DNA of 64,000 nt from Cryptomeria japonica (GCF_030272615.1 NC_081414.1:916799509-916863508); one strand, 5' to 3'; shown: positions 11,941-23,599, counted from the stretch's first letter. Notes: generated by a model not told the origin, from the letters alone. Numbers and translations are program-made.

Positions 11941-14940
11941 TTTGCCCTTCTTTGAATTAATGTGTGAGCAACGTGTTGGTTCAAAGAAAATTTCATGTCT
12001 AGGAGATACCAGTTCTGAACTTGATTGATCACAAACCAGATGAAGAGCGATGTATTCAGCTTGTTTTGAAGTGATGAAACTGAACAACGTTGATTAAAGA
12101 GAAACCAATCTTGAACTTGATTACTAGGAATGATAGAGAGAAAAGATACCAAACTTGAACTTAATTGATCAAGAAGCAGATCTTACTGATCTAGAACTTG
12201 ATTGAACTAGACACAGTGAGCAAAGAGAAAAACCGATCTTGAACTTGATTGATCAAGATACAATGAACAAAGATAAACTATCCAACTTGATTCAATGCGA
12301 TGAAAATGAACACCTGCTGAGATTGAGTGTGTGATCAAAGATACTCTTTAAACCCTTGATTGAGTTTAAATGAATAATCAGCTTGATGAAAAGCTATGAA
12401 ACTGATTAACGTTAAGAGATTGATTCAGATGAAGACAAATATCAGCTTGATATGAAGCGATGAAATTGGTATGCCCCTAGCGATTGATTCGATTCAGATG
12501 ATCCAGAGATCTCAACTTGATATGAAGCGATGAAGCTGAGATGCCCCTTAGCAATAAGAATTTGTTTGATTTTCTTTAGTTGAAAATATTTTTGCTTGAC
12601 TTTTGATTAAGATTTGAAAATTTTTTCGACTTCGAAGATGTGATGTCATGAGGTCATGAGTATGCTCCCTCGGGAGAAAAATCGAAAGATAGTGAGGGTA
12701 CATGATGATTATAGGCAATTTTTGGCAATGATAATTATTTGTGCACAAAAATTGAGTCAAAGGAATTTTTAAAAATTTGGCGTTGATTGATGTGAAATTG
12801 AGCACCAATTGGAGAAAAGAATGAGAATATGATGAAAGTGCTAAGTGGTCAACGTTGTGAAATTTCGATGAGAGAATTGACGTCAGATTTCGATTTCGAT
12901 CCCAAAAATGTACTTAGGACAACTGATTTATGAGCTCTTGATTTGATTTCATCTTACTTGTGTTGATTGATTATGAGATGTTGTTCTATATGCTTTATTC
13001 TATATGTATGCATATCTTTTCAGTATAGATGAATGAATGCAAATGGAATATGGATGTTTATTTTTGTTTCTTTTTTATGCAAATAAATGAGGAGAATGAG
13101 TAACTAGTAATGCAAATGTTTATTTTTCTTCATGCAATAATATGAATGTAAATGAGTGATAATGAATGTATGAATCTATATAAAATGCTTATGTATGCAG
13201 CTAAACATCTCAATACACAAGTACTCGATCGGAGAAATGATGAAGAAGAGACCACTTAGCTAAGAAATGATGATGCTTCCAACTCTCATTCAAAAGATAA
13301 AGAGATCATTGTTACCATACTGAAATCACTCTAAATTCACAAAATGCAGAATGAAATGCAAAATGAGATGCAACCTAAACCTAGTCACTAGATTTGAAAT
13401 ACTTAAGTTTCATCACTGAGCATTAATAAACATAGCAAGTAGATTAGAGTTCCTTTCTTTTCATGTGCAATATTAATTATCTTGTCCGCAATGACCCTTT
13501 TTTCATTCATATCCTTGGATAGATTATACATGCATCCGGATTGCACATTTAAGAAATTCCCTCAAACTAACAAAGAAATGATTCCAACCTCCCTGTAGCA
13601 TACAAATAAGCGGAGTTGAGGTATGTGTGGCGATTTCACCTTGATGTGAAGGCACTTATCACAGACACCTAGCTGATTAGATGTTTCTAGATCATCGGAA
13701 TCATTCCTACAAGCAGAAAACAAAGAAAATATTATGCCCTCAAGCCTTTCTCCTCTTAGTCAAGATAAACTTCCTTGAGTTACTCAAAGGGATAATAATC
13801 GAAAACCAATATAAAAGACAACACACAAAGAAAATTTCATGCATAGATCAAACTGTTTAGTGATTGTTTTTAGTAATGTTGTTTTGCTTGTGTACTCAAT
13901 GATAAAAACTTTTAGTAGTCAAGAGACAGGTGACTGACTCGGAGTGGATGACTAGGTTTCACTGACGTAGAGATGACTTGGTTGATACTTCTTGGGACAT
14001 GTAAATTGATTAGTCGATTACCCTAAGACTAGGTCAGTGATCAGTTTCAAGCCATGAGGGTTCTAAAAGAACCAGGATGCCACGAAAGTGACTAAAAGAT
14101 ATGCACAAGTGAAAGAAAAGATGTAGGAAAGTGGGAATGAAAATGGGAAATGCTAACGTTGCTTTGATAGATAGAGCGCTTGAGTACAAGAGGCACCTGT
14201 TTACCAAGTTTTCACCTACTTGGAAAAGATCCCCTTATTTTTTTAGACTTTTTCTGATTTTTAGGATTTCTTTAGGACTTTTTTTTATTTTTAGGATTTC
14301 TTCAAGACTTTTTTATGATTTTTATGATTTTGTTCAGGACTTTTTATGATTTTTTAATGTTTGCCCCTAGTGTCTAGCAAGGCAAAAGGGATTTTGAGTA
14401 CATGAATCAATAAGCGAATGATGGTGGATGCTTTCAAGGACTATCTCATAATGTTAATCCAGCACAGGGACCAGATATAGCAATGTACAACAAGGATTTT
14501 AGCGATGTAAAGAAAGGATTTTAGCAATGTAAAGCAAGGATTTTAGCGATGTAAAGCAAGGATATAGCGTAACGAAGCCATATGGTCCAAAGAAGTGGCC
14601 ATGCCAAGAGGTTTGTGGAAAGCATGTTTTTGCATTTTTTCCATAGTGTTGATCAAGATCAAGGAATAAATCTGGATAGGGGACAAATAGGATAATCAAG
14701 TATAATAGATAGGACACATGAAGCCTGCAAGGATCCTTAACCTTGTCAAGATCAAAGTTGGAAAAGGGATATGAATATAGATAGAGTGAATGAGGGATAA
14801 TAGAGGACGAAGGATAATAGATGGATGTACATGGATGGAACTTTCCCCCAGTGTAAAGTGCAAAAGGATAATGGATTACGCATGATGCTTGTTTGCCAGG
14901 TTTTCATCATGGTACTTGCCCAAGGCGCCACAAGAAGTGG
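11941..14940 (-). other. Non-coding interior of element N (3' side)
   Basis: No ORF with recognisable content. It holds loosely repeated phrases such as GAACTTGATTGATCAAGA (12000-12300) and GATATGAAGCGATGAA (12440-12535), a T-rich run of GATTTTTAGGATTTCTT-like units (14225-14360), and a 22-bp tandem repeat (14491-14566). These look like decayed tandem repeats of an untranslated region. Confidence 0.5.
14491..14566. repeat. 22-bp tandem repeat, ~3.5 copies
   Basis: The unit AAGGATTTTAGCGATGTAAA plus two bases repeats with one or two changes per copy. It lies in the untranslated interior of element N. Confidence 0.85.
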
Positions 14941-14943
14941 TTT

Positions 14944-16440
14944 TCACTCATGGATGAAATTATTTCTCTTTATTTTTTTTTTTGGAAGATAATGGAGGCA
15001 TGATAGGGGATGGAAGAAGGACCCCATCGTCTCACTTCTTTGGATGGTACCCTTGGAATATGAGTTGCAATAGACCATGGCTATGAAGGTATGCTCAAAG
15101 ATGTTGGCAGGATAATGAAATGAAACTAAGGCAATGACTTGTGCAAAGGATTGGATAAGAGGGATGGAAGGGTGGAAAAGAGGTGTTAGATAATGGATGG
15201 GATGTTGGAAGAATTGTGTATGGCTAGATGGAAATGTTGGAAAGATCAACATTGGCACACACCTTGAGGGATGGTGGACATATGGAAGAGAAGTGAATCT
15301 CAGATTTTGAGATTTGGATGGAGGAAAGGTTACAAATTTTGGGGCATAAGAACCCAAAATGGATGAAGGAGGTGATGGAGGAATAGACTCAGAAGATTTG
15401 GATGGAGGAACCACAATTTTGGATGCCAATTTTGATTTTTCTTTAGACTGTTGTGCTTCAAGCAGCCGCTTAGGGATCCACATGGTTTTTGTTTTTCCAT
15501 GCTTTTGTAGTTCCTTAGAGCGCATTGCTTGTACAAGTGCCTTAGGAACCCATATAACTTTTGACTTTTCTTCTTTCTTTATGGGCCTTTGTGGTGTTTT
15601 GTATTTTTATTTTTCTTTTTGGATCATATTTTTCTTTGTTTTGACATGTCGATTAGATGGGACATGTTGATCCTTGAATACATGTGGATTGCTTGATTTA
15701 TGAGTTTTATGCTTGGCATCCAAATTTCTTGGAGGGAGATGCGTGGATAGATAGGATATGATATGAAGGTCTTTTAGAGGGATGGAAGGTACTCGAAGAT
15801 GTGTGCCTTTATTGATCTCACATAAGGGACGAAGGGATATAGGGACCTAGAATGGATGGAAGGTGCGAAGGAGAAGGCATGTATTTGGATTTAAGTAGAG
15901 AAATGTAGGATTTATGAGAGATACCAACATCTTGAGAAATTTCCCTGAGGCCATGACCTTTAACACTTTCTTTAATATGGAGGGGTTCTTGCTTGTGGAG
16001 ATTTACCCCTTTGCCTTTATAAATATTTTGACTTGTAGGATACACTTTGCTTTGGAAAAAAGACATGAGTCCATTATGAGATGGAGGTGGAATGTAGGGA
16101 ATGATAGGATCTTGAGAGAGTTTTGTAGGCATGATGGATCGTTGAGGTGAATATGGAGGATTATGACAAGGAGATGAAGGGATACTTTGATCTTGACATG
16201 GAAGAGGACCATTGGATAGAGTAGGAAGGGTGTTTGACTCTTCATTTTGAATAGGACCATTTGAAAAGGTGGAAGAGGCATCATGATCTTTCTTAGGAAG
16301 TGGATTAGGAATGAGATTTGGAAGGATGCTTTTCTCTTGAGATGGAAAGGGATCATCCTAGAAGAAATGGAAAGGTAAAAGGGGATCATCATGGGATTCT
16401 ATGGAGGTAGGATCTTTTTCAACCATTGGATGGGATTGAA
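14944..16440 (-). pseudogene. Pro/Ser-rich remnant downstream of the gag-like ORF of N
   Basis: Three overlapping minus-strand frames (16392-16003, 16132-15818, 15525-14944) encode Pro/Ser/His-rich low-complexity protein. One phrase, YKGKGVNLHKQEP...GHGL (15885-16020), faintly recalls the G-patch-like segment of Gypsy-T. I cannot show that any of it is a conserved domain. It probably continues the decayed polyprotein of element N. Confidence 0.35.
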
Positions 16441-16484
16441 GAGTTTTGGTGTCTTTATCTTGATCTATGATAGGACTTGTTTCT

Positions 16485-17423
16485 TCATTTTTTCAGATTA
16501 TCCTCTTGACATGGAACCACTTCTAAGGAAGGGGTAGGATTGTGCATAGGCATAGGGGATTCTTGGAAGGTCTCCATATTTTGGCATGATGGGGAAGCAT
16601 TTTGGAAAGGGCCTTCTGGAGTGGGTATGATTGGAATTGGAGTGCATGATGGCATAGGATCTAGGATTTTTAAATCTTTAGAGGAACTTGTATCAATATT
16701 GCCATTAACTTGGATTTCCATAAGAGATAGCCCTTGAAGGTAAACATGAGAAGTTTCATTGTTTGAAGGAGATGGTATGGATTGTTTTTGAGAAGTTTGA
16801 GGAGATGGAGGCATTATAGAAGAGATGAAGGCTACATGTAAGCCATTGCTAGACATAGGTTCATGATTTTGATCATGCTTAGAAGTAGTTCCTTCTTTTT
16901 CTTTAGGCGAGTCATTAGGATCTTGAATTTCAATAACACCATCATCAAGGAGGTCTTGAATTTTATGTTTTAATTCCATACACTTTGAAGTCTTATGTTC
17001 ATTATGCCTAAGATATGCACAATATTTACTCAAAATTTCACATCCCCATGTGGTCTTTTTAGGCAATATGATAAGATTATGCTCAAGAAGCTGTTTCAAA
17101 GTCGACTCAATAGATTGCCCTAAAGGTGTAAATTGTCTATCCAGAGGATATTTGGAGGAAATGTCTTTATGTCTTGGTGAAGGTGTCTTGTGATCTTGTT
17201 TGACATTTGACTTTTGATTGTTAATTATTTGTTGGTTTTCGATTGTCAAATCATCTAATCATTTTACGATTCCTTGAAGTTTCTCACTCTTGATATCATG
17301 CATTTGTTTTTCAAATGGAGTCATTGATTTATTTTGTTGGATTTTCATGTCATATATTTCTTTCTTGATATCTTGAGTCATTTGAGCCAAGGTAGCCATG
17401 GGAATTGGAGCTAAGGTAGCCAT
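16485..17423 (-). pseudogene. gag-like ORF of element N
   Basis: The frame opens with ATG at 17423 (MATLAPIPMATLAQM) and is broken once by TGA at 17259-17261. A short helical, Lys/Gln-rich N-terminus is followed by FTPLGQSIESTLKQLLEHN (17100 region), matching FTPLGEPLESIFKKLVANK of Gypsy-T gag. Then comes CAYLRHNEHKTSKC, aligning with the Gypsy-T zinc motif CEFHKSKGHKIGNC but with the second ligand His changed to Leu. A Pro/Ser-rich tail ends at 16485. The core Retrotrans_gag domain seen in Gypsy-T is missing, so this is a reduced gag. Confidence is high for Tat-gag kinship and low for function. Confidence 0.7.
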
Positions 17424-17772
17424 TTATAGTTGATAGTGAGAGGTGTTACAGATGTCAAGGTGAGATCAAAGCTAGTTGTTTGTTGAGGCTAGAGGTTGAT
17501 GTTCAAACTTATGTGGGTGAGATACACTGATTCCAATTTTGAGTCGAGGCTAAGTAGCCTAAGTGATACTCGAGAGTGAAGTTTGGACAATAGATTGGTT
17601 GATTGGATTAGGTTGATTGAGCTAGCTAAGAGTTAACCGATAAAATCATGCAACGCAATGACAGGGGTACACTATCAAGATTGTTTAAGCTCATAATTAC
17701 GATGTCCAGTTTTATGCTCGTTGTAGACTATTCTAGGAAAGTTTGACTGTTGTAGACTGACAAAATTAGAGA

Positions 17773-18083
17773 TTCGTACAATAGGTTTTACAGGACCAGA
17801 TGACAGTGTAATAGCTTTAGGACAATGATAATAGTATTTCGTATGAGTGGCTGCTTGATTTTGTACTACAAATGGGTATGCCTGAAATGACAAACTGATC
17901 AATGCAATGTTTTATCATATGACACAAGAAGCAGGCTCAAATGAAAGTTTCCTAAACAGGATCATAGATAATCAGGTCTCGTACGATATAGAATGTAGGC
18001 TCAAACGACAGACTGTTAGGATTAATGGAATTTCATACGACACAGATATGAAGCAGGATGATAAATCAGAAGACTCGTACGAA
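17773..18083. repeat. TCGTACGA-like word cluster 2 of element N
   Basis: Copies at 17773 (TTCGTACAAT), 17838 (TTCGTATGAG), 17914 (TCATATGACA), 17977 (TCTCGTACGA), 18001 (TCAAACGACA), 18031 (TTTCATACGA) and 18074 (CTCGTACGAA). The cluster ends about 350 bp upstream of the gag-like ATG. The word is close to palindromic, so strand is undefined. Confidence 0.65.
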
Positions 18084-19483
18084 TGTTTACTGGACAGAGG
18101 CAAAATTTTGAGTTTTCAATGACTGAGTATGACCAATTTAGAGGCAGACTAAGTTTTTGACAGCTAAGGTATACTAGTTTGTGACACAGACAAAGTTTTC
18201 ATCACTGAGTTTTTGACGTTTTTGATTTGTTTTCTCCAGTTTCAATATTTTAGTTTTAGTTTCAGTTTCAGGGATGAAAACACAGAAAACATGCAAGATG
18301 TATAATAATTCCAATCATAGTATGCAAACCCTATGGAAATTGGTGAGAGAAGAAAACCTTTGCTTGTAGACTCAGGTACACACCCAATAGCTAATTAGAA
18401 TATGGATGTTGAGTCTCATGCAATGGATTCTCAACGCTGTATTAGCCGACTCCAAATGCTAATGGGGGCACGAAATGACAAGTATCTTGGGAGAGTTACT
18501 ATCTCTCTTGCACAAAGATTATCCCCCCTTTCGGAGGTGAACCGGGTAGCTTCTAATTTTAATTGGAACTAGTAAGGGATCCGTTTGGCATGTCGAGGTA
18601 TAAACTCAATTAAGAGGTCTCCCAGCCTTGAAAACCAAGGTTTAATATACCCGAAGGTACATAGGAGAGCTATTCCCGAGCACTACCGTTGACTTAATTT
18701 TCATCAAATCACGTTTATTTTATAGTGGGTTGGAGTACTTGGCGTTTAGACGTTCCCACTTGGGTCGTTCCCCTCTCACCGACCGTAATGGCTATAGAGT
18801 TATTAGCTCCTCAAGAGGGCAGGCCCGCTAAAGATATACAAATCTCAAACTTAAAGAAAACACCTCAAGGATCTAGATTTCTGATTGTCTATAGAGACAA
18901 GAGCATACTCTCCTACCTCTAAGAATTTTCTTAAAACACAAAATATAGATTTGTTCTTTAACCAGATAGAAATTTAAGTGCCTAAAAATGAATTTAAATA
19001 ATACACGATGTTTGGTCGATTCTGTTTAGGCAACCTGCAAAACCAATGCATCAGTAGTCATGTTGTTTTTGATTATTTGACAGGCGTATGTTTGATTGAT
19101 AAATTCTTTGATAAGCGTTCTGCAAGAAACTGGTTAGGCTGTGAAAATCTTAGGCAGACAAAAGATAATTCAGGGTTACCATCAGTATCATCAAAATTTA
19201 ATTCAAGAAGAACCCTAAAAAGTAATTTGTTTTTAAAAAAAAATCCCAATCTAACTCCTCCAACCTGCAAGAAATTGTTAGAAACCTGCAAGAAGAAAAA
19301 GTTAGTGAAATATCAAATCTCTTGGTGGGCTTACACAAGCCTAATTTCAAATCTTGGTTACAAATTTTTCACTCCTAATGCTGAAATGCCCTAAAATTTG
19401 ACTAAGTCTGAAATTTGGAAGATCCTCCAAAAACTAGATTTTGCATTATAACTCCTGGAGGTCTGAAACCCCTCTCAAACATC

Positions 19484-19607
19484 TTGACAATATATATGGA
19501 ATATAACTTAAAGTATAAGAAAGAGAAAAGAGAAAAGAGAAAAGAGAAGAGGAAATGTCACTTATACTTAAATGTTATATTCCATATATTCCATATATAT
19601 ATTGACC
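19484..19607. repeat. Imperfect inverted repeat with purine loop
   Basis: The left arm 19484-19519 (TTGACAATATATATGGAATA...) pairs with the right arm 19561-19607 read in reverse, which has one extra GGAATATAT unit. The loop 19520-19560 is a run of GAGAAAA-type purine repeats. It could form a strong hairpin in the leader RNA, or be a small decayed MITE. Confidence 0.8.
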
Positions 19608-19670
19608 TTCCACAAGCCTAATTTCAAGCAAACTCCTAAAAAAAAAACTCTTTGTTTTTCATATGACAGA

Positions 19671-19925
19671 ATCGTATGAGTATTCTCACCTAACCATACG
19701 AGCATTCTCATGGAACCGAACAAGTAAACACGGAAGCAAATGACAAAACCAGTTACTCATACGACTATTCCCATAGAGCCAAACAACAAAATACAGAATC
19801 AAAAATTCAAAGCAGAAATTCGTACGAGCCCCTTTTTTGATTCGTACGATAAAATAGACCTTGATAGAATATCGCACGATGCAGTAATAACACTCATACG
19901 ATATTTAGCAGCAACTGTACGAACG
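19671..19925. repeat. TCGTACGA-like word cluster 1 of element N
   Basis: Copies at 19671 (ATCGTATGAG), 19694 (CCATACGAG), 19756 (CTCATACGA), 19819 (TTCGTACGAG), 19841 (TTCGTACGAT), 19871 (ATCGCACGAT), 19893 (CTCATACGAT) and 19917 (GTACGAACGA). Several spacings are 21-23 bp. The cluster lies within about 60 bp of the PBS. Confidence 0.75.
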
Positions 19926-19975
19926 AGACTTGTAGGATAAAAAAAGTGATTTTGAGGCCAAAGTATTGAATTCCG

Positions 19976-19994
19976 TGCCCCACGGTGGGTGCCA
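19976..19994 (-). other. Primer binding site of element N
   Basis: On the minus strand, TGGCACCCACCGTGGGGC lies a few bases inside the right LTR. The form resembles PBSs of plant gypsy (Tat-like) elements and differs from the iMet type of the copia elements here. It fixes the element on the minus strand. Confidence 0.75.
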
Positions 19995-19998
19995 AAAA

Positions 19999-20935
19999 TG
20001 TGTGTGTGAAAAGTGGAGCTGTATCTGTATCTGGAATACACAACACTTCAATAAACCATTATTTGTATGGGTTAGTTAATCAAAAATGACAAAATGAAAT
20101 TCATTGCAAGTCGGCTTATTGCCTTCTAGTAGATGCGAGTTTAGATTGCTCTCAGATTGCTAAGCTATCCAGTGACTAGACAACAACTAAACGAAGGATT
20201 TTTATCTATATGAGCATAAGATTGAGCTAAATGAATGCAAGATTTAAGCTAGATGAATGCAAGATTAATATAACATGATTTAAACAATATATGAATATTT
20301 AAGCTAAATGATTTAATGAATATGAAATAACTAATATGCAATATCTCAATGCAAATTCTCAATGAAACCAATGGCTGAGATCAAATGATGATGAGCAGTC
20401 AAGATTTTCCAAGAGGAAGTACAATCCAGATGAATTGATGTGATTGGATGCTTTTCTCAGTTTTAAAGGAAATTGAACTAAAATTAAGATAAAATCAGAA
20501 AAAACTGATTTATTCTCTATTTCATTCAATTTTAATATTTAATTGTTTTAATTGCTTTCTTTGAGATTATTTATCAAATTTTAATTTGTTTTTCAAGATT
20601 ATCTCCAATTGATTTCTTTTCTCAATTTTTAAATATTTTTTTCAAATTAATTCCTCTTTTTGATGATTTAATGGCAAATTGATTTATTTAATTAAATATG
20701 CTAGGATATTCAATAAAATAAATAGGATAATTGTTTAAAAATGATTTACATGGAATGATCAATTAATTAAATAAATATTTAATTAATATTGGTTGATTAA
20801 TTTGCCATGTGACATTGATGATTTTAGAAATTAATTGTGTGCTCAAGATTTATTTAATTGCCTTTGGTTAGGACCTTGGTGACATTGTCGAGATTAGGGG
20901 CTCATGGTTTAGATGACAATTTTTAGGGTATTACA
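19999..20935 (-). repeat. 5' LTR of element N, with internal 85-bp deletion
   Basis: On the minus strand it begins TGTAATACCC (20935) and ends at 19999. Relative to the left LTR it lacks about 85 bp (junction near 20364), and the missing piece holds the TATA-like sequence. As this is the promoter-bearing LTR in the element's orientation, the copy is probably silent. Confidence 0.85.
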
Positions 20936-22166
20936 AGACTATCTATGAGAACTAGTCTGAATAATACTTGGTAGTTATTAGATATATAGTTTCAAGTTTT
21001 GTGGCTTGAAGGAAACGTTCATTTGGTTTGTTTAGTGATCTAATTTAGTTTTCTAGTGCTAGTTTGATTGGCAAGTGAAGTTATGTTGTCTTGTGTTCTA
21101 TGTTGTTAGATGGTTTGGTTTGTAGCTGATTCAGGTGGCGTATCTTATTTGGATCATTCTCTTTTGGTTTTGATAAGAATTGGAGGTTGATTTTGGATGT
21201 TGATATGGGTCTCACCATGGCATGTGGATATTTTCATTGTGTATTTTGTATTGGAGGATGTTTTTGGGCTGACTAGTTAACGTGCTTTAATGTTTATCTA
21301 CATGTTTCATTTGATACTGAATTTGGAGGATATGTTAGTATGTGTGATTCATTGGAATCATTTTATAAGGATGTGTTGTCATGTGTTTGGGTCTCCTTTA
21401 TCTCCTAAAGTGGACCCCATTATGTGTTATTGGTCCGGATGACCTAATTTATGGAATATTGTATATTCTATTTGTGGAAAACCTAGTCAAGGGTTTTGAT
21501 GAATGATTTTGTATATATAGATATGTGGTTGTATGGAATTCACATGAATTTATGTGAAGTGGATGTGAATGATATGGAAGTAGATTTGGTGCGAAAGTTA
21601 GTTTGTGAAGATATTTGATGATGATATCTTCACTATGACAACATAAAAGAGACAATGGTTGATTTCATATGTGTTTGCCATGATATTGGTCACTTGACAC
21701 AATGGTTTAAGGAAAATTTTATGATTAGGAGATCTTGTTCATTTCAATTCATCTATTCCCTATACCTACTAGAAGATAGTGTGTTCTTTTTGGCAACCTG
21801 TGTAGTTCTTTGTATCTTGCTTTGAGACACTGAATTTTAGTAATGCAAGTCTCTTGTATCTTTCTCCAAGGTTGTGTGCCTTAGTCTTGCAAGTTCAATC
21901 AGGTTCAATGAGCTCCTTGGCCTTGAGCCTAAATTTTTTTAATCAAATTTTCATAGTATGAGTGTGATTCTTACCATGGGGTTTGCCTATTTAGGGTTTT
22001 GTACGTAAATATGGTGTCCATATGTTCATTATGCTTTGTGATTTAATGTTTCATAATTATAGTAATAAGTTAATTATAGTTTGAGGTTTACAAGATCAAA
22101 TATTAAGTATCTTGAGGTTTGGACTAATTCCCCACCCCCTCGCTGTTAGTCCTATGGTGTGTTCAA
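20936..22166 (+). repeat. 3' LTR of Copia-M, second piece
   Basis: Starts with the second AGACT copy and is collinear with the 5' LTR (3178-4193) from about 21160. It ends near GTGTGTTCAA at 22166, matching GTGTGTTTCAACA of the 5' copy. Confidence 0.85.
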
Positions 22167-23264
22167 TAAACAAGTGGAAACACAAGTGACACTATGTAAA
22201 ATGAGCAGGCTTGAAAAGATTACAAATTGAGAAAAGAGAAAAGTGTAGAGTGGCTTCATGGGGACGAGGATATCACACATGTGTGGGCACCCAATAGAAG
22301 ATGGACTCAAAGGGTGTCTTGAAGGGTAAGATTGACATGTGCATGCAAGCATTTGAGAAGGCCTAGAGGACACTTTTCACATGGTCCTACAAGATTGGGG
22401 AAAAGGGAGAATTTAAAATTGGAGGAAATATTATTGAGTGATTATGTTAGGTTTAAGTAATTACTTCACCAAGGATTAATTAGATAATTGAGTTTAGGAG
22501 TGGTGGCTAAGGTTAGATTAAATAAATTAATTAACTTTTAGAAGAATAAAACAAAAGAAATTAAAGAAAGTTTAATTAATTATGGGGATGTATAATAATT
22601 TATTAAATAATAAATTATTTAATTATTTGTATGGATTTGGAATTGCAATATTAATTAATTATACTAAATAAATTATATAGAGAAGTCAAATTGGAGGTGT
22701 TTATGTTTTATGCTTCTTTTGTACGATGTCATAGTGAGTAAGATGACATTGTCTCAAAGAAAAGTGAGCATAAAATTAAAAAATAAAAGAATATTTGAGT
22801 TATGCTCCCTCAAGGGGTCACTCAAAAAATGGATTTTTGAGGTAAAATATTAAAAATAAATAGATGATGTAGAGGAAGAAGGATAAAAGTGTTGGTAAAA
22901 GAGTAGAGGGAATATGTAGAGAAATGGGTAAATGATAGAAAAAATAAGGGAAACATGGAGTTCCTAGTATAGAAAGATAGGTTGTAGTGAATAGGTTGGG
23001 GTTGGGACACCTATAAATAGGTCGAGGGAGACAATAAGGGTTATTTTATTTGCTACCTTTAAGAGTTTCAAAGCTTTTTCCTAGAGGAGATCTAATTGAG
23101 ATGGAAGTATTCTCACAATATACACATCACATAGAGTGTGTTCGAGTGTAACAACGGTTAAAAGGTGCAAGCGTAGTAGTATTTATGAAAAATTCATGTC
23201 CTTACAATAAGTTTGGGTAGCATTTAATGCTATTAAAGTGATAGGCTAAGAAGAAAATTGATTT
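22167..23264. other. Unassigned AT-rich region with a TATA box
   Basis: No coding sequence. It contains TTAATTAA-rich runs (22500-22690) and a CTATAAATAGG box at 23010-23020 followed by a purine-rich stretch. The look is that of an LTR or promoter region, but I found no partner repeat, PBS or target duplication. Confidence 0.35.
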
Positions 23265-23570
23265 GAGGTTTAGTGCTTTTGTATGCTTGCTTTAGTACTT
23301 CTGTCTAGATTAGCACTTTTGTAATCATAGTTTAGTGTTATTTCATGAAGTAACAACTTTTCTTGCTAGGATTAGCACTTAAGTAGGATAAAACTAGTGG
23401 TATCATTATGATAACACTTTTAATGTCTAGAAGAAACGCTACCATTATGATAGCACTTTTGTAGATAGAAATCAACACTATCAATTTGATAGTGCTTTTG
23501 TAAGAAAGGATTAGTGTTTTTGCTATGTTAGCTAACATTTGAGAACAACGATTATTGCTTTTGTACAAGC
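23265..23570. repeat. Degenerate ~20-bp tandem array (TTAGCACTTTTGTA word)
   Basis: The word recurs at 23270, 23292, 23310, 23332, 23351, 23372, 23412, 23451, 23490, 23511, 23529 and 23552. Spacings are mostly 18-23 bp, or close to twice that where a unit has decayed. Individual copies differ at several positions. Confidence 0.75.
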
Positions 23571-23599
23571 TAAGGCTAGGTGACTAAAATTTTAGGTGA

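Larger units (their letters stand above)
17424..19975 (-). other. Long leader of element N
   Basis: About 2.5 kb between PBS and gag-like start, with no recognisable coding sequence. It contains two clusters of a TCGTACGA-like word (17773-18083 and 19671-19925), an imperfect hairpin (19484-19607), and a stretch at 18460-18920 that is richer in G+C than its surroundings and matches nothing I recognise. Confidence 0.6.
10919..20935 (-). mobile_element. Element N: non-autonomous Tat-like gypsy retrotransposon
   Basis: A complete element by structure: LTRs at both ends (10919-11940 and 19999-20935), 5-bp duplications AGACT (10914-10918 and 20936-20940), a minus-strand PBS next to the right LTR and a purine tract next to the left LTR. 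The only recognisable coding content is a short gag-like ORF (16485-17423) resembling the C-terminal gag of Gypsy-T. I found no protease, RT, RNase H or integrase in about 8 kb of interior. It would need proteins from an autonomous relative. Confidence 0.85.
3178..22166 (+). mobile_element. Copia-M: Ty1/copia element carrying two later insertions
   Basis: Order of parts: truncated 5' LTR, iMet-type PBS, decayed gag, protease, integrase, RT, RNase H, a run of PPTs, then a 3' LTR in two pieces. The 3' LTR is split by element N; the integrase start is split by a solo LTR. The left end of the 5' LTR was displaced by Copia-L, so no target duplication can be read for Copia-M itself. The domain order (integrase before RT) is diagnostic of Ty1/copia. 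Frameshifts and stops throughout make it older than its inserts. Confidence 0.9.

Noticed and set aside
18460-18920. Possible ribosomal RNA fragment
   Set aside because: The GC-richer look suggested rRNA at first, but I could not match any conserved rRNA segment; kept only as an unexplained block.
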